64,000 nucleotides of DNA, taken from Macrothele yani (Eukaryota > Arthropoda > Arachnida > Araneae > Macrothelidae). Each line of letters starts with the position of its first letter. Position 1 is the first letter of the stretch. A program made the translations under genes and the position numbers. Location: assembly GCA_039090855.1 (NCBI GenBank), contig CM077011.1, forward strand, positions 18,477,001 to 18,541,000, read 5' to 3'. The notes beneath the pieces were generated by a model. That model ran no database searches. It was not told where the DNA came from and worked only from the letters and a program-made list of their open reading frames with translations. This document shows positions 22,906 through 33,639 of the stretch, one piece after another.

Positions 22906-24374
22906 TCCAATACCAATTTTGTGAGCTACTAAATTTGTCACTGCAACTGGGAGTAAACATGCTCAGCAGAGAAATCATTTCCAACTAAAATGTACTTTCA
23001 CTAATGAGCGCAGTCTATTATACTGGTAACAAAATTAATTTTTCTAAAGAGCACTCGCATTTTCAACCATGTCTCCTGACAATTATTAATTTTTACAAAC
23101 ATCTCGAGACACGAAAAAACTGACGATTATAAAACTCAGTGGTTAAGCTTTCATCGGTAAAACCTATAAAGACTAGGCTTCTGCTACCATTTATTACAGT
23201 TTTCGCATCTCTTTTTATAGCATTACGTCATGCTATTTCTTAGAAAGGAATTAAGGGCTGGCCCACGCTGATGGCAACACCCTGCTTTAATGACCTGCGT
23301 TCGTGCTGGGACATCATCAAGGAGTTTGGCAGTTCCTAATCCCCTTTCGAGGAGTCGTCCACGATGAAGACCAAAATTAGATAGTTATACTCTACTCCGT
23401 CATCAATTTTCCAAAGAGGGCGGAGAAAACATCGGCATCATTCCTCCTTTATGAGCAGCTTGAAGAGACTATGAACAATGACAGCTTATGCACGAGGTTC
23501 CCGCCGTGAAGAAAACCCATCCTGCTTAGCCCATCACGTCACTGATGGTAGCTTACAATAAATTGATGCTGCACGGAACTACTTTTCATTTTTTTTTCTA
23601 TCAGCTGTGTTCTTACTGGAGGGATTCCGGAGGGACTTCTCACATGTCAGAAAAATCGCAAGATCTGTCATATGCACTTATTATCAATGACACGCTTCTC
23701 AAAACATTAAAATTCTTTCAACCACACATCTCAAATACTACGATCCTTTAGCTTGTATCCGCAGATATGAATTAAAATAAGAATGTTTCTTAAATTCATA
23801 AATGTTTAGCATCTTTTACAAATATAGCTAAACTGCTCGGCGTTGCTCGGAAGGATTTGGTGACAATTCACGATCTAAATTTTGTACAAATCAAATGGGA
23901 ACGATTAATTTTTTACGGCATGAACTTAAACTAATGCTGTATTTTATTTCTTCATTGAATTTTATTCTCTGTAGAGTCTTTGGGCACACAATATTGGTTT
24001 TTCTGTTTGATTTTTGTTTTTTTTTATATACATATAAACAGGGTTACCCAGTATTTCCCGCGTAAATATCACTATTTGTGGAAACATCAAGTTCAGCTGG
24101 TGAAACTTTATGAATGAAAAAGATATTCCTGTAATTTTTCAGTACATTTATTTTAATTCATTTAGGTTATTGAGCCTGGATGGCTGCAAATGTCAAAAAT
24201 AAAAAAAAATGATTTAGTTAATTTACCTTTACAAAACAAAAACAGAAAGAAAGGGGAATGCAAATACTTACCTTCACTTTCGATACTGAATTGTGTTGCA
24301 GAAAGTACTTTTCACGAAAAAAAAAGTTCTTGCACTTATCACAACAAAGAGTATTAAATCCGAATTCAAAATAA
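22906..24374. other. Non-coding stretch
   Basis: About 1.5 kb with no transposon blocks. A less AT-rich part near 23245-23530 has no recognisable coding motif in any frame. A TA-rich simple tract lies near 24027-24040. Confidence 0.45.
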
Positions 24375-25528
24375 AGTAAACAAGTTAGTGAAATCCTGCA
24401 ATGCATTGATTATGATACGCTTTCCAACATACCAGAAATCATTTCTCAATTTATGAGAATAATGGCTGTGAAATAAATCTCTGTCCTCTGCCCTGACCTA
24501 TGACCCCAATTCGATTATATTCAACAGAACTGGTTTAGTATACCTCCGTAACAACATAAAATTTTGTCGCAATGGAAGCATTTGTACGTAAGTTATGATG
24601 CATAAGGGCTATATAATAGATCCCGCTCTGTGTCCTAACCTTTGACCCCATTTCGCCCATTTTCAATAGCATTCGTCATCAGACAAGCCCCTACAACATA
24701 CTAACATTTCATTCAAAGCGAAGCATTTTTACGTACGTTATGACGCATAATGGCGATGAAAGTGATTCCGCTCCTATGTCCTGACCTTTGACCCCATTTT
24801 GCCCATTTTCAATAGCATTCGTCATCAGACAAGCCCCTACAACATACTAACATTTCATTCAAAGCGAAGCATTTTTACGTACGTTATGATGCATAATGGC
24901 GATGAAAGTGATTCCGCTCCTATGTCCTGACCTTTGACCCCATTTTGCCCATTTTCAATAGCATTCGTCATCAGACAAGCCTCTACAACATACTAACATT
25001 TCATTCAAAGCGAAGCATTTTTACGTACGTTATGACGCATAATGGCGATGAAAGTGATTCCGCTCCTATGTCCTGACCTTTGACCCCATTTCGCCCATTT
25101 TCAATAGCATTCGTCATCAGACAAGCCCCTACAACATACTAACATTTCATTCAAAGCGAAGCATTTTTACGTACGTTATGACGCATAATGGCGATGAAAG
25201 TGATTCCGCTCCTATGTCCTGACCTTTGACCCCATTTTGCCCATTTTCAATAGGGTTAGTCCCTAGGTACATACTAAAATTTCATCGAAATCAAGCCATA
25301 TTTACGCAAGTTATTATGCATAAGGGGAATGCAATGGATCCCGTTCCCATGTCGTAACCTTTGGCCTTATTTGGCCCATTTTCAATAGAGTTCGTCCCCA
25401 TGTAGTTCCGTACCACATACTAAAATTTCATCGAAATCGAACCATTTTTATGCGAGTTATCGTGTGGACAGACGAACGGACGGAAAAAGCTGGAGCATCT
25501 ACGCTTCAACCTATGGTTGGAGAGCGTA
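24375..25528 (+). repeat. Satellite-like element with expanded 146-bp monomers
   Basis: The inverted end TACGCTTTCCAAC (24416-24428) has its near-complement at 25517-25528. Between them lie about seven monomers. The block TGACCTTTGACC recurs at 24783, 24929, 25075 and 25221, an exact 146-base period, and degenerate versions at 24495, 24637 and 25356 mark the older flanking units. The four central units are almost identical and share GCATTCGTCATCAGACAAGC. The last unit ends in GAGTTATCGTG and a GACGGAC-rich block, as in the short copy at 7815-8249. Confidence 0.9.
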
Positions 25529-25713
25529 AAAAATGAATTTTTTGACGAAAATTTTGTATGGAGGCCCCTTGACCCCGGGCCCCGACCCATTCCGAAAACC
25601 GTCTACGGTCTACGTTAGACTACCATGAGATAGTATACCAAATGTGGTGGTTCTAGATTGAAAAAAATGTAGATTTGCACAGCAGACAAACAAACATTCA
25701 ACTTCATATATTA

Positions 25714-27000
25714 TTGGGTTGTCGGAAAAGTCATGACGTATTTTGGCACTCGATGGCGGTTGGGCGGTTTTGGAAGTACTAGAGTCATGCACAGCTCTGC
25801 TATCGCTATGGCATTCGACAGGTGCTAGTTCTAGCTGCAGTCTGAAAGGAATAGTGAGAGATTTGGTTGATTTGCGGAGATTTGACATCAAGTTGAAGAT
25901 GGAAGACCAAACTGTGAGTTTTCGCCATATTTTACTCTTTTACCTCCGTATAGAGAAGAACGCGCGTCAAGCTTGTGAATAGTTGCGTAAAGTGTACGGT
26001 AATAATGCTCTACAAAAACGTCAGTGCCAGCGGTGATTTGCAAAATGCAGCGCTTGTGATTTTAAGCTCAATGATGCCCCTCGGTCCGAGAGGCCCACCG
26101 AGGCTTATTGACCAAATCAAGGCATTGATCGAGTCAAACCAACGTTACACGACACGAGAGATTGCAGACACATTGCATATCCATCATTCAGGCGTTCCTG
26201 ACCACCTGAAGAAGCTGGGATACGTAAGCAAGCTTGATGTGTGGGTTCCTTATGAATTCAAAGAAGCTCAATTGACGGCGCGTATAAACATCTGCGATAT
26301 GCTCATTAAACGTGAGGAAAACTATCTTTTTGAAGCTACTGATAACTGGTCACCAAAAGTGGATGGTGTACAACAATGTGTTGCGCAAATGGTCTTGGTC
26401 CCGAAGTGCTGCTTCGCCTCAAACGACATCCAAAGCAGACATTCATCAGCGGAAGGTTCTGGTCTCAGTGTGGTGGCATTTTAAAGGTGTCGTGTTTTTC
26501 GAGCTCCTACCACGGAACCAAACAATCAATTCAAATGTGTACTGTTGGCCATTGGACTGTTTGAACGAATCCATTATCCATAAACGTCCAGAGCTCGTTC
26601 ATCGTAAAGGTGTTGTGTTCCATAACGAAAACGCGAGACCATACACAAGTTTGATCACCCGCCAAAAGTTATTGGAGCTTGGGTGGGATATGTTGCCACA
26701 CCCAGAATACTCGCCTGACCTTGCGCCGCCAGACTTCTACTTGTTTCGCTCTCTTCAACAGTCCTTGCATGGTATAACGTTCAATTCAGAGGAGGCTGTA
26801 AATCAGCACCTTGTACAGTTCTTCGCCACGAAAGACAGGTCTTTGTATCAACGAGGCATTCTGCAGCTCACTGAAAGATGGCAAAAGGTTATCAAACAAA
26901 AACTGGGCATTATATCATTCATTGATCTTTGCTCTTTCTATCAATAAATGACCTTTGCAAAACATGGCTAAAATATATCATGACTTTTCCGACAATCCAA
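25714..27000 (+). mobile_element. mariner transposon, complete length
   Basis: The ends TTGGGTTGTCGGAAAAGTCA and, complemented, TTGGATTGTCGGAAAAGTCA are inverted repeats flanked by TA (25712-25713 and 27001-27002). The 1287-bp length is normal for mariner. A single decayed plus-strand transposase fills it. A SINE lies just beyond the right end at 27025-27177. Confidence 0.92.
25899..26947 (+). pseudogene. mariner transposase, full-span but inactive
   Basis: Translation starts MEDQTVSFRHILLFYLRIEK (25899), followed by KNARQACE and a stop. The helix-turn-helix part continues in other frames (LRKVYGNNAL, TREIADTLHIHHSGVPDHLK, GYVSKLDVWVPYEF). From 26312 the catalytic domain is open to the stop at 26947. 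The first-Asp motif is altered from GDEKW to GHQKW, the second from HQDNARPH to HNENARPY, and only the third (YSPDLAPPDFYLF) is kept. WSWSRSAASPQTTSKADIHQ and VWWHFKGVVFFELLPRNQTI are classic mariner blocks. Two catalytic Asp residues are lost besides the stops. Confidence 0.9.
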
Positions 27001-27024
27001 TAGATGACATTTGTAAACGTGCCC

Positions 27025-27177
27025 AAGCCGCCGCCACGGTGAGGCATGGATGATGTGTTTGTCTTGCGGCGCTGGCTCTCTCCCTTCCCTGGAACCAGTT
27101 GTCCTAAATTAGGGACAACCGACTGCTTATAGCCCATTGAGTTGCTCACGGTGATAGTTAAAACTGCAGTAAAAGAA
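27025..27177 (+). mobile_element. SINE lacking its tRNA promoter head
   Basis: The copy is flanked by AAACGTGCCC on both sides (27015-27024 and 27178-27187). It keeps the first few bases of the head (GCCGCC) and then jumps directly to CGGTGAGGCATGGA, so the whole A-box to B-box interval is absent. The body and tail are otherwise typical. Confidence 0.85.
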
Positions 27178-27187
27178 AAACGTGCCC

Positions 27188-27559
27188 CAAAATTGAATTG
27201 ATTGAAGCAGCTCACGTTTCCAAATTCCTACTATAACGTCTCAAAAATAAAAATAAATTCTAAAAGTAGAAACATACGATGGGTAATACAATCAACATCC
27301 GAAAGGTTCCGCGAGTGACGCAATAAAGAATATAAAAAAAGTAACATACTCGTAAATTTACCCTTGAACATGACCATGACCCAGAAATCTTGTATAACGC
27401 CTGAAACTGTTTGTTGGTTCACTTCGTTGTTTAGTAACAATACTGACTGAGGTTGACTCCAACTGATTCCTGATAGGTCGTGAGAATCTGACTCACCATA
27501 GACAGGCGTTTCGGGTGGCTATGGTCTCTATGTACGGGCGTTTTGGGCGTTATCGTCGT
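27188..27559. other. Non-coding stretch
   Basis: AT-rich at first, then a transition near 27430 into sequence just beyond the 3' end of a mariner relic. No independent feature. Confidence 0.45.
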
Positions 27560-28165
27560 TAAAGGGTTAATGCTCGTCACCTTCAAAGTATCGCCCTTCT
27601 GAATCAACACAGTTTCCAGCGTTTCTGAAGATCCTAAAAACAGTTCTGGAGGCACTTTGTGGGATGTCCGCTAGTAGTTTTTTCGCATCTACTTGGAAAG
27701 ATGTAATGTGCGCATGATACTGTGAGTGGGTATCTCTCTATTCAGTGCTGTCTCACTAGGTTTGTGAATCATACTGCAGGAACCACGTTTCATTTTCTGC
27801 AATAATTCTGGAGTAAAATTCAGAATCCTCCGCTGTAGCGCCCAACAGATCGGAACCGAACGACGAACGAGCCTCCTAATTTGTCATCATTCGGAATGCA
27901 GGGTACGAATTTGGTACTAAATTTCCGTTTTCTCGGTTCCTCGCGTAGAATCTCATGACAGACTTACTGATGCCCACCGACTCAACCAAAAGTGTCATTG
28001 TAATTCGACAATCTTTCTTTAATTGATTCGACGTCTCTTGGATTATTACCTCAGTCTGCAGACTGGAGGGACATCCAGATATTTGTCCATCAAAGAATTC
28101 CGGACCGTCACGAAGCCGTGCATATTATTCGAAAGCTCTGCTGCGGGATAGTGCTAAAATGAAGT
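27560..28165 (-). pseudogene. mariner transposase relic with internal deletion
   Basis: Minus-strand reading gives GCPSSLQTEVIIQETSNQLK (HTH linker), KDCRITMTLLVESVGISKS, then the first catalytic region in altered form (SRIIAENETWFLQYDSQT; typical mariner has a GDESW/GDETW motif, here ENETW). It then jumps to the C-terminal YHAHITSFQVDAKKLLADIP and FRNAGNCVDSEGRYFEGDE. The second and third Asp blocks are missing, so a central deletion has occurred. The conserved final YFEGD places the gene end near 27570. Confidence 0.65.
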
Positions 28166-28587
28166 GGGGAGACAATGATTGCTATGACTCCCTTAATATG
28201 CCAGTCTTCCGCCTGTCGGTACCGGTATGAACCGGTTTCCAGCTGTTGGTCAAAGACTGCTGTTTTCTATCATACACGTGATATTTTATCCCACTACTGT
28301 TACGCCAGAGCGGTGAGTCCTAGAACTTACTGGACGTAGGTTGTGTATGATGATTTTCTTAAAATTAAGGATAAAAATAAACAAACTTATTTGTGAAAGA
28401 TTAGTGAAATGCACGGAACTTGGGTATATGACGTAAAATGTAATGCGGAGTTAAGTTAGTATCGTATGCAAATAAGTCGTTAATGTAAATGAGACGCAGC
28501 AACCACAAAAAAGGATTGCTGTGTAGGTGGGTATAACATTGTTTCTGGAGTGTAAAGAAAGGATTTTGAGATAGCATATTTCTTGTA
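28166..28587. other. Non-coding stretch before a Tc1 relic
   Basis: No gene recognised. It probably includes the left end of the Tc1 relic, but no inverted repeat could be matched. Confidence 0.4.
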
Positions 28588-29590
28588 ATGGCTGCGAGAC
28601 GTCATTTAACAGTTGAACGGAGATCCAGAGCGATCAAAAGACTACCGGCATGCCAACGTCACGTGGCAATTCAAAGATTGGTGCATGCGAGTCTTTTTGT
28701 AGTCCGCAGACTGGAACCAATTTCAAAATAAGCAATCATCTTCCCTAGGGTACAGAGAAGGGAGGCCTATTGGTACAGCATCCGTGGATGACCAATGCCT
28801 CCAATTAACAGGGCGGCTACTCCGACAAATTTGCGATCTGTCCTTGATGCGGCTACAGGAACAACGATATCTGCTTCTACTGTGGGCACAAGGCTTCACG
28901 AAGGAGGTTTTTATGGCGACCAGCACGTTGTTCGCTTAGTATACAGACCTGCTTCGTGAATCCTAACTAAGGGAGAGCGTGTCCCTTTCTGCCTCTCACA
29001 GATGGGACGTTTGAACTATACAAGACTTCAAAGTCAAATGTACTGAAAACCAATGCAGGTAGTACTGTTCACACACGAGTTAGGAGTTCCTCTGTAGAAG
29101 GATTGCAGGGTGCTCTGATATCAAGAAAACGACAAACACCATATCCATCCTTTTACGACACGTGAAACAGACACTTATTATGATGGCGCGCTGGTTTCTG
29201 GTGACACCTAGTTAGGTGAACGTAGACCTCTATGCGCTTCCAAGATGAATGGTTAGTGGCAATATGCATGATGTCCTCGACCCCTTTTCTTCGCCTTTAT
29301 GTAGGTGCCATAGGCTATACATTTCTCCTACATGGCGCTAACGTTCCTCCCTATCGAGTGAGGCCGGTAGAACAATATCTTCAAGAGCAAACCTATATGG
29401 ATTGGCCAGCCAGTTCTCCCGATCTTTATTCGGTCGAGCATGTCAGGGATGCTCTAGGGAGAAGTCTTGCTGCCTACCCCTCCCCCTCCTCAAGACCTGG
29501 AGGAGCTTAGACAAGCTTTGCATGAACACAATGGTTGTTGCTACCTATTGAGCTCCTCGGCACCTTCATTAGCAGTATGAAAACATCGCT
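28588..29590 (+). pseudogene. Tc1-type transposase relic
   Basis: The start MAARRHLTVERRSRAIKRLP (28588) and its HTH context match a common arthropod Tc1 subfamily. Later blocks are weak until FLLHGANVPPYRVRPVEQYL, which corresponds to the second-Asp block (usual form FMDDNARPHR; the Asp is lost). YMDWPASSPDLYSVEHVRDA follows, matching the PDLNPIEHVWD block with Glu kept (about 29395-29455). Frequent stops and frame changes indicate an old copy. Confidence 0.7.
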
Positions 29591-29964
29591 GTAAGGCCTG
29601 CATTATTGTATGGGGTGACCACATTCCCTATTTCGATATTTTATCTATTGCATTTTGACGCCCTGTATTTTAAACAATGGAACTTTCTACCCAGATTGGG
29701 ACCATGCAAGAATTCTAGTAACACCAGGATCTCCTTCAATGCTGTTATTGACTGAAAGTCTATTTGTAAAGCCCGTAACAAAAGCTGTAATGACTATGTA
29801 CAATATGACTTGCCACCTGTATGGAAAAATGTTGTATTATCATCCAGGAGATTTGACAAAATGGGGGCTCCACCTTAAACATGGGTGACGTAATAACACA
29901 CACACACACACACACTGTTTGCCCATACTGCCCTGGTTTGTATAAATAGCACTACTGTTCAAAT
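29591..29964. other. Non-coding stretch with a (CA)n run
   Basis: A (CA)n microsatellite of about ten units lies at 29896-29915. The open frame at 29655-29888 shows no known motif. A hammerhead-like motif follows. Confidence 0.5.
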
Positions 29965-30022
29965 GTGTACTTCACATCCGAAGATGGGACCAAAGTGTCC
30001 CGAAAGTACTAATGTGTACCTT
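29965..30022 (+). ncRNA. Hammerhead-like motif, orphan
   Basis: The plus strand folds as a type I hammerhead. Stem I is CACAT (29973-29977) with ATGTG (30012-30016). The first box is CCGAAGA (29978-29984), differing from CUGAAGA at one position. Then come one unpaired T, stem II GGGAC/GTCCC with loop CAAAGT (29986-30001), GAAA (30002-30005), a minimal stem III closed by A30005-T30010, and the NUH triplet CTA ending at 30011. The U-to-C change hits a strictly conserved base, so activity is doubtful. No PLE coding is seen upstream. Confidence 0.55.
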
Positions 30023-32407
30023 TATATTAAAGTAATGGATTGAAAGTTTTACGGCTTTTAATTTTATCGGTTCTTTGATTTTCTCATTCATTTGTTCGTA
30101 CAGAGACTGTGTCTTTCATACTTACTTATCAAGAATGTACGAGTGCGTGGTTTTATACTGCCTTATTTTTTTTTATCTGGTCCTGTATGTTTCATTTTTA
30201 TCGGAATGAAGTGCTTCTTGTAAAATGTTTTAGGATCTATTTGCCTAATGTACCATAAGACACAAATTTTTACCAAATTTCATAACATTTTATCACCTTT
30301 TTTTTCAATTATCGCGGGTTTTTTTCTCTACGTTTAGGGAAACCAGCGTGTTAGCATCCTTCCATTTCCGAGAACTCTGTTTTTCCGAATTAAGCGAATA
30401 GTTCAAGCAACTCTTCAAGATATAAACAGTATCATAATCCTAATTTGGGGACACTTGTTTCAGGTATGGGCGAAAGCCGGCGCAGTACAGCAAGCACACC
30501 ACATATCAGGGACTCTAACCTGGACACAGAACGGACGACCAACGAAAATCGAGCGCTTGTTATCATGGTACTCTGACTTTGTCAAAGCTACCACGGAAAA
30601 TGTTTTTCATCTTTTTTTATCAACGATCTCAGACTGTCAGTAAGTGCTTTTTGTTAACTGATTTTCATTTAGTTCTGATTTATAGTGATGTTAGTGGACA
30701 AGTGAATTCACTCTCGCATATTGAGGGAAACAAAGTTCCCATACGTACTGAATATATACACCTATTGAACTGGTAGGGTGAAACACCTGGCAAACTTGTC
30801 CAACACGTACTTTCGAAGGGAATATTTAGCAGAAAAAGTATGAATAATTAAACCTTATCCGAAAGTTATGCACCAAAGAGCTGTAGTGCATGCACTGGAA
30901 ATAAACAGTGCAACCTACCGTAAAGGTTATCTAATAAGAATGTCTAGGAGAATTTTTACCAGGTATTTAGAGGTTAAGCACAGTCATAAAAATATGTCTG
31001 CAATGTAAATTAACATTTAAAATTGCTACCAACGGCATCTATCGGCAAAAGAGAAAGACAATTTTTACACAACTCAAAGCTTAAAACTTTATTCCAGGCA
31101 TTTGCACAAAAATGGAGCTATCATCAATAAACGATCGTACCTTTGTTACATGATACCACAATTAGGCATTTATTTTTGAATGCCACGCCCGATAAAAACG
31201 AACCAAGTACTTTGCTCAGAGTTGCTATTGCATGGCATAATAAGAGATCTAAACAGAGTAGATACGTATCTCTCTTAAGCATACCAGAAGGAGCACAAAT
31301 GAAAAGTGCGCCGTTAAACCAAACTGCTTTCACATTACAGAGATTGCAATGTCCTGATTGCCGGAGTGCCCCAGTAAAAGCAAAGTTTCAGCACACAGTA
31401 AATTCGCGCTTGCGGAATTAAATTGAGTTATTCTTCATGCTCGTTCCGCTATCTTGTCCTCCTGTTTGTTGTTTTCCAGTAACATCCCTGATTAACCGAG
31501 AATTTTTGCTTCCGCCAACATCCGGAGCCATATCCTAAAGGGAGATGGCAAACGTTTACTTTTCGTGGGCTGTTTACTCAGTGCAGCTGATATGATCACG
31601 GTTACGGTGGACATGTGCGTTGCCAGTGAAAACAGCTTTCTTCTTTATTACTGGACCGCAACCGTCGGAAGGGAAACATTTTCAGCTTAGTGTGGCACCA
31701 GGGATCGATGAAGATGGGCGCGAGACAGTGAAGAGGTCTCAGTGAGACTATCCAACGAGAAGCAAGTGTGCAACCCCACAGCCTAATAGCGACTGGGCCA
31801 CAGTTTATTTGACAGCTTGCATCGTGAGGAAAGGAAATACAAGCCTTTCGCTAATGTGACATCCAGGAAGTTATTTCGACGCAAAGATGTACGCGGCAGG
31901 AATGAATAGAAATGGCGTGCATTTCGGAAGTACTTTTGTTTAAATAAAACATAAGAACAAATGCCATGATTCCTGCCCTGTGTATCTCTTTGTTATGTTT
32001 GAGGTCAAAAATAAATTGACTTACAGACGTTTTCCTGAAGTTTCCTCATGAAACAAATATAAAAGAAAAATATACAACGTGAAACGAATTACGTCAGATG
32101 TGTTTGTATGAAATATGCACAGTTACCACAGGGAAACTCTCCTGCCTCCGAAACCATTGTTAAGTATGACAAGTGTGTTTTATTCATTTATTCTTGTACT
32201 CTTTCAAATATACAGTTAGAAGCACACATAACAATAGCACAACCTCAATTCAATGAGAAGTAGCATAAACATAAGGGGTATGGAATGGCTCAAAGCCTTC
32301 TGGTATACGCTGGAAATTAAAAACTCCACAAAAGAAACTTGCTACACTGAATTTTTTTTTAACTGGGGAAAACATTAGTAATTCAATAGTAACGATTACT
32401 GAAACAG
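30023..32407. other. Non-coding stretch
   Basis: About 2.4 kb without transposon signatures. An open stretch near 30470-30643 follows a TTGTTTCAG acceptor-like site, and another lies at 31143-31421; neither has a recognised domain, so no gene is called. Confidence 0.45.
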
Positions 32408-32612
32408 CACGACCGACTCGGTGGCGCAGTAATCTGAGTGCTTGTTTCTGACCCATTCGTCAGAGATGGGTTCGGGTTTGAATCCCGTGAGGATGTGTTT
32501 ATTCTGCGGCACAGGCTCGGTCTCTCCCTTCCAAGCCAGTCGCATAAATTAGGGATGGGCGATTGCTTACAGCTGATTTAGTTGTTAATGGTGGTTGTTA
32601 AACAAACAAGCA
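32408..32612 (+). mobile_element. SINE, diverged full-length copy
   Basis: The head GACTCGGTGGCGCAGTAATC, a B box GGTTTGAATCCC and the body and tail blocks are all present but carry many substitutions, followed by an A-rich tail. It is older than most copies in the window. No clear target-site duplication. Confidence 0.85.
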
Positions 32613-32669
32613 AAAAAAAAAAAAACAGGTAGGCCGAGTGCTGATTCAGCCGTCAGTTTGGAACGTAGG

Positions 32670-32896
32670 GATTTTTTTTTTTTTTTTGATTGGAGGTTTA
32701 ACGACCACCGTGAGCAACTCAATGGGCCATAAGCAGTTGCCCGTCCCTACTTTAGGGTCACTGGTTCCAGGGAAGGGAGAGAGCCAGTGCCGTAAGACAA
32801 ACACAACATCCATGCCTCACCGGGATTCAAACCCGGACCCCTTTCGGACGAATGATCAGAGGCCATCACTTAGACCACTGCGCCACCGGGGCGGCC
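32670..32896 (-). mobile_element. SINE, young full-length copy
   Basis: The copy is flanked by AACGTAGG on both sides (32662-32669 and 32897-32904). It keeps intact A and B box regions and a long T-run (its A tail on the minus strand). It lies only 57 bases from the older plus-strand copy, giving a tail-to-tail pair. Confidence 0.95.
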
Positions 32897-32904
32897 AACG
32901 TAGG

Positions 32905-33132
32905 ACTACGGCATGTGTGTTGGATATTTGTTTGTCGGCACCTGCTTTCAATCGTTCTCGATACTCTAGCTCGTTGGGCTGCTGTCTTCTTGTGCTTCTT
33001 ACCTTCCGCATCACTTGTTCCTGCCTCTCGTTTTGATTTTCTCCGATTTTGCTTGCGTTCATTCTCCGAATTCCGCGGCATTGTCAAAATCGTTCTCCTG
33101 CTCACACGAAAACAATTTTTAAAAATTTTAGT
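32905..33132. other. Non-coding stretch
   Basis: Short interval with no recognised element; several overlapping open frames lack motifs. Confidence 0.4.
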
Positions 33133-33378
33133 TTAAACCACTGCGATACGTTCTTTATATATTTGAATCGATCTCATTGAGAGCTTTAAAACGTTACCAC
33201 GCAGTCGTTTTGCGCCAGCGATTGTCCAGTAAGCCGCTATATTGTCAAAAGTGTTTACTGGTTTACAAGTAAAAAAAAATTTAAATGTTCAGTCCAAAGC
33301 ACTGCGAAAGGTTCTCCGTATATTTCAATAGATCTCGTCGAGAGCTTTAAAACGATAAAACACAGTCGTATTGCGCCT
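33133..33378 (+). repeat. Direct repeat pair, ~85-bp units
   Basis: The block from 33133 to about 33217 recurs at about 33292-33378. Shared strings include GAGAGCTTTAAAACG and CAGTCGT.TTGCGCC. The units are 158 bases apart start to start with unrelated sequence between. Confidence 0.8.
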
Positions 33379-33639
33379 TCACACGGTTGACGAGATAGAC
33401 CGAGTCAAACGCGGAGGCGCACCAAGAAATATTGCATCATCTTCCCCGCGCACAATGTATTGCGCAGTATGCGAATTGGACTCCATGCTGTTTATGAAAA
33501 TGCTAACACGATTAGTGTGCGGCACGTATTTTTAACGCTATAATGATTTCAATTGGAACCTATTTTTTCCACACGCGGTCGGCCGTAATTCGCCCCCATG
33601 CTATTCGCGGAGTTAGACGTAGTCCTTGGTCAGAAAATA

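Noticed and set aside
26312..26947. Intact 211-codon mariner protein
   Set aside because: It covers only the catalytic part, two of three catalytic Asp residues are replaced, and the N-terminal half is broken by stops.
31143..31421. A 92-codon open frame as a host gene
   Set aside because: No domain, no splice or promoter support, and frames of this length are expected by chance here.
32638..33036. Open frames containing TTVSNSMG(Y/H)KQ and GKGESQCRKTNTTSMPHRD, repeated at several places
   Set aside because: These are chance frames through the antisense strand of the SINE. They recur because the SINE recurs; SINEs do not code for protein.
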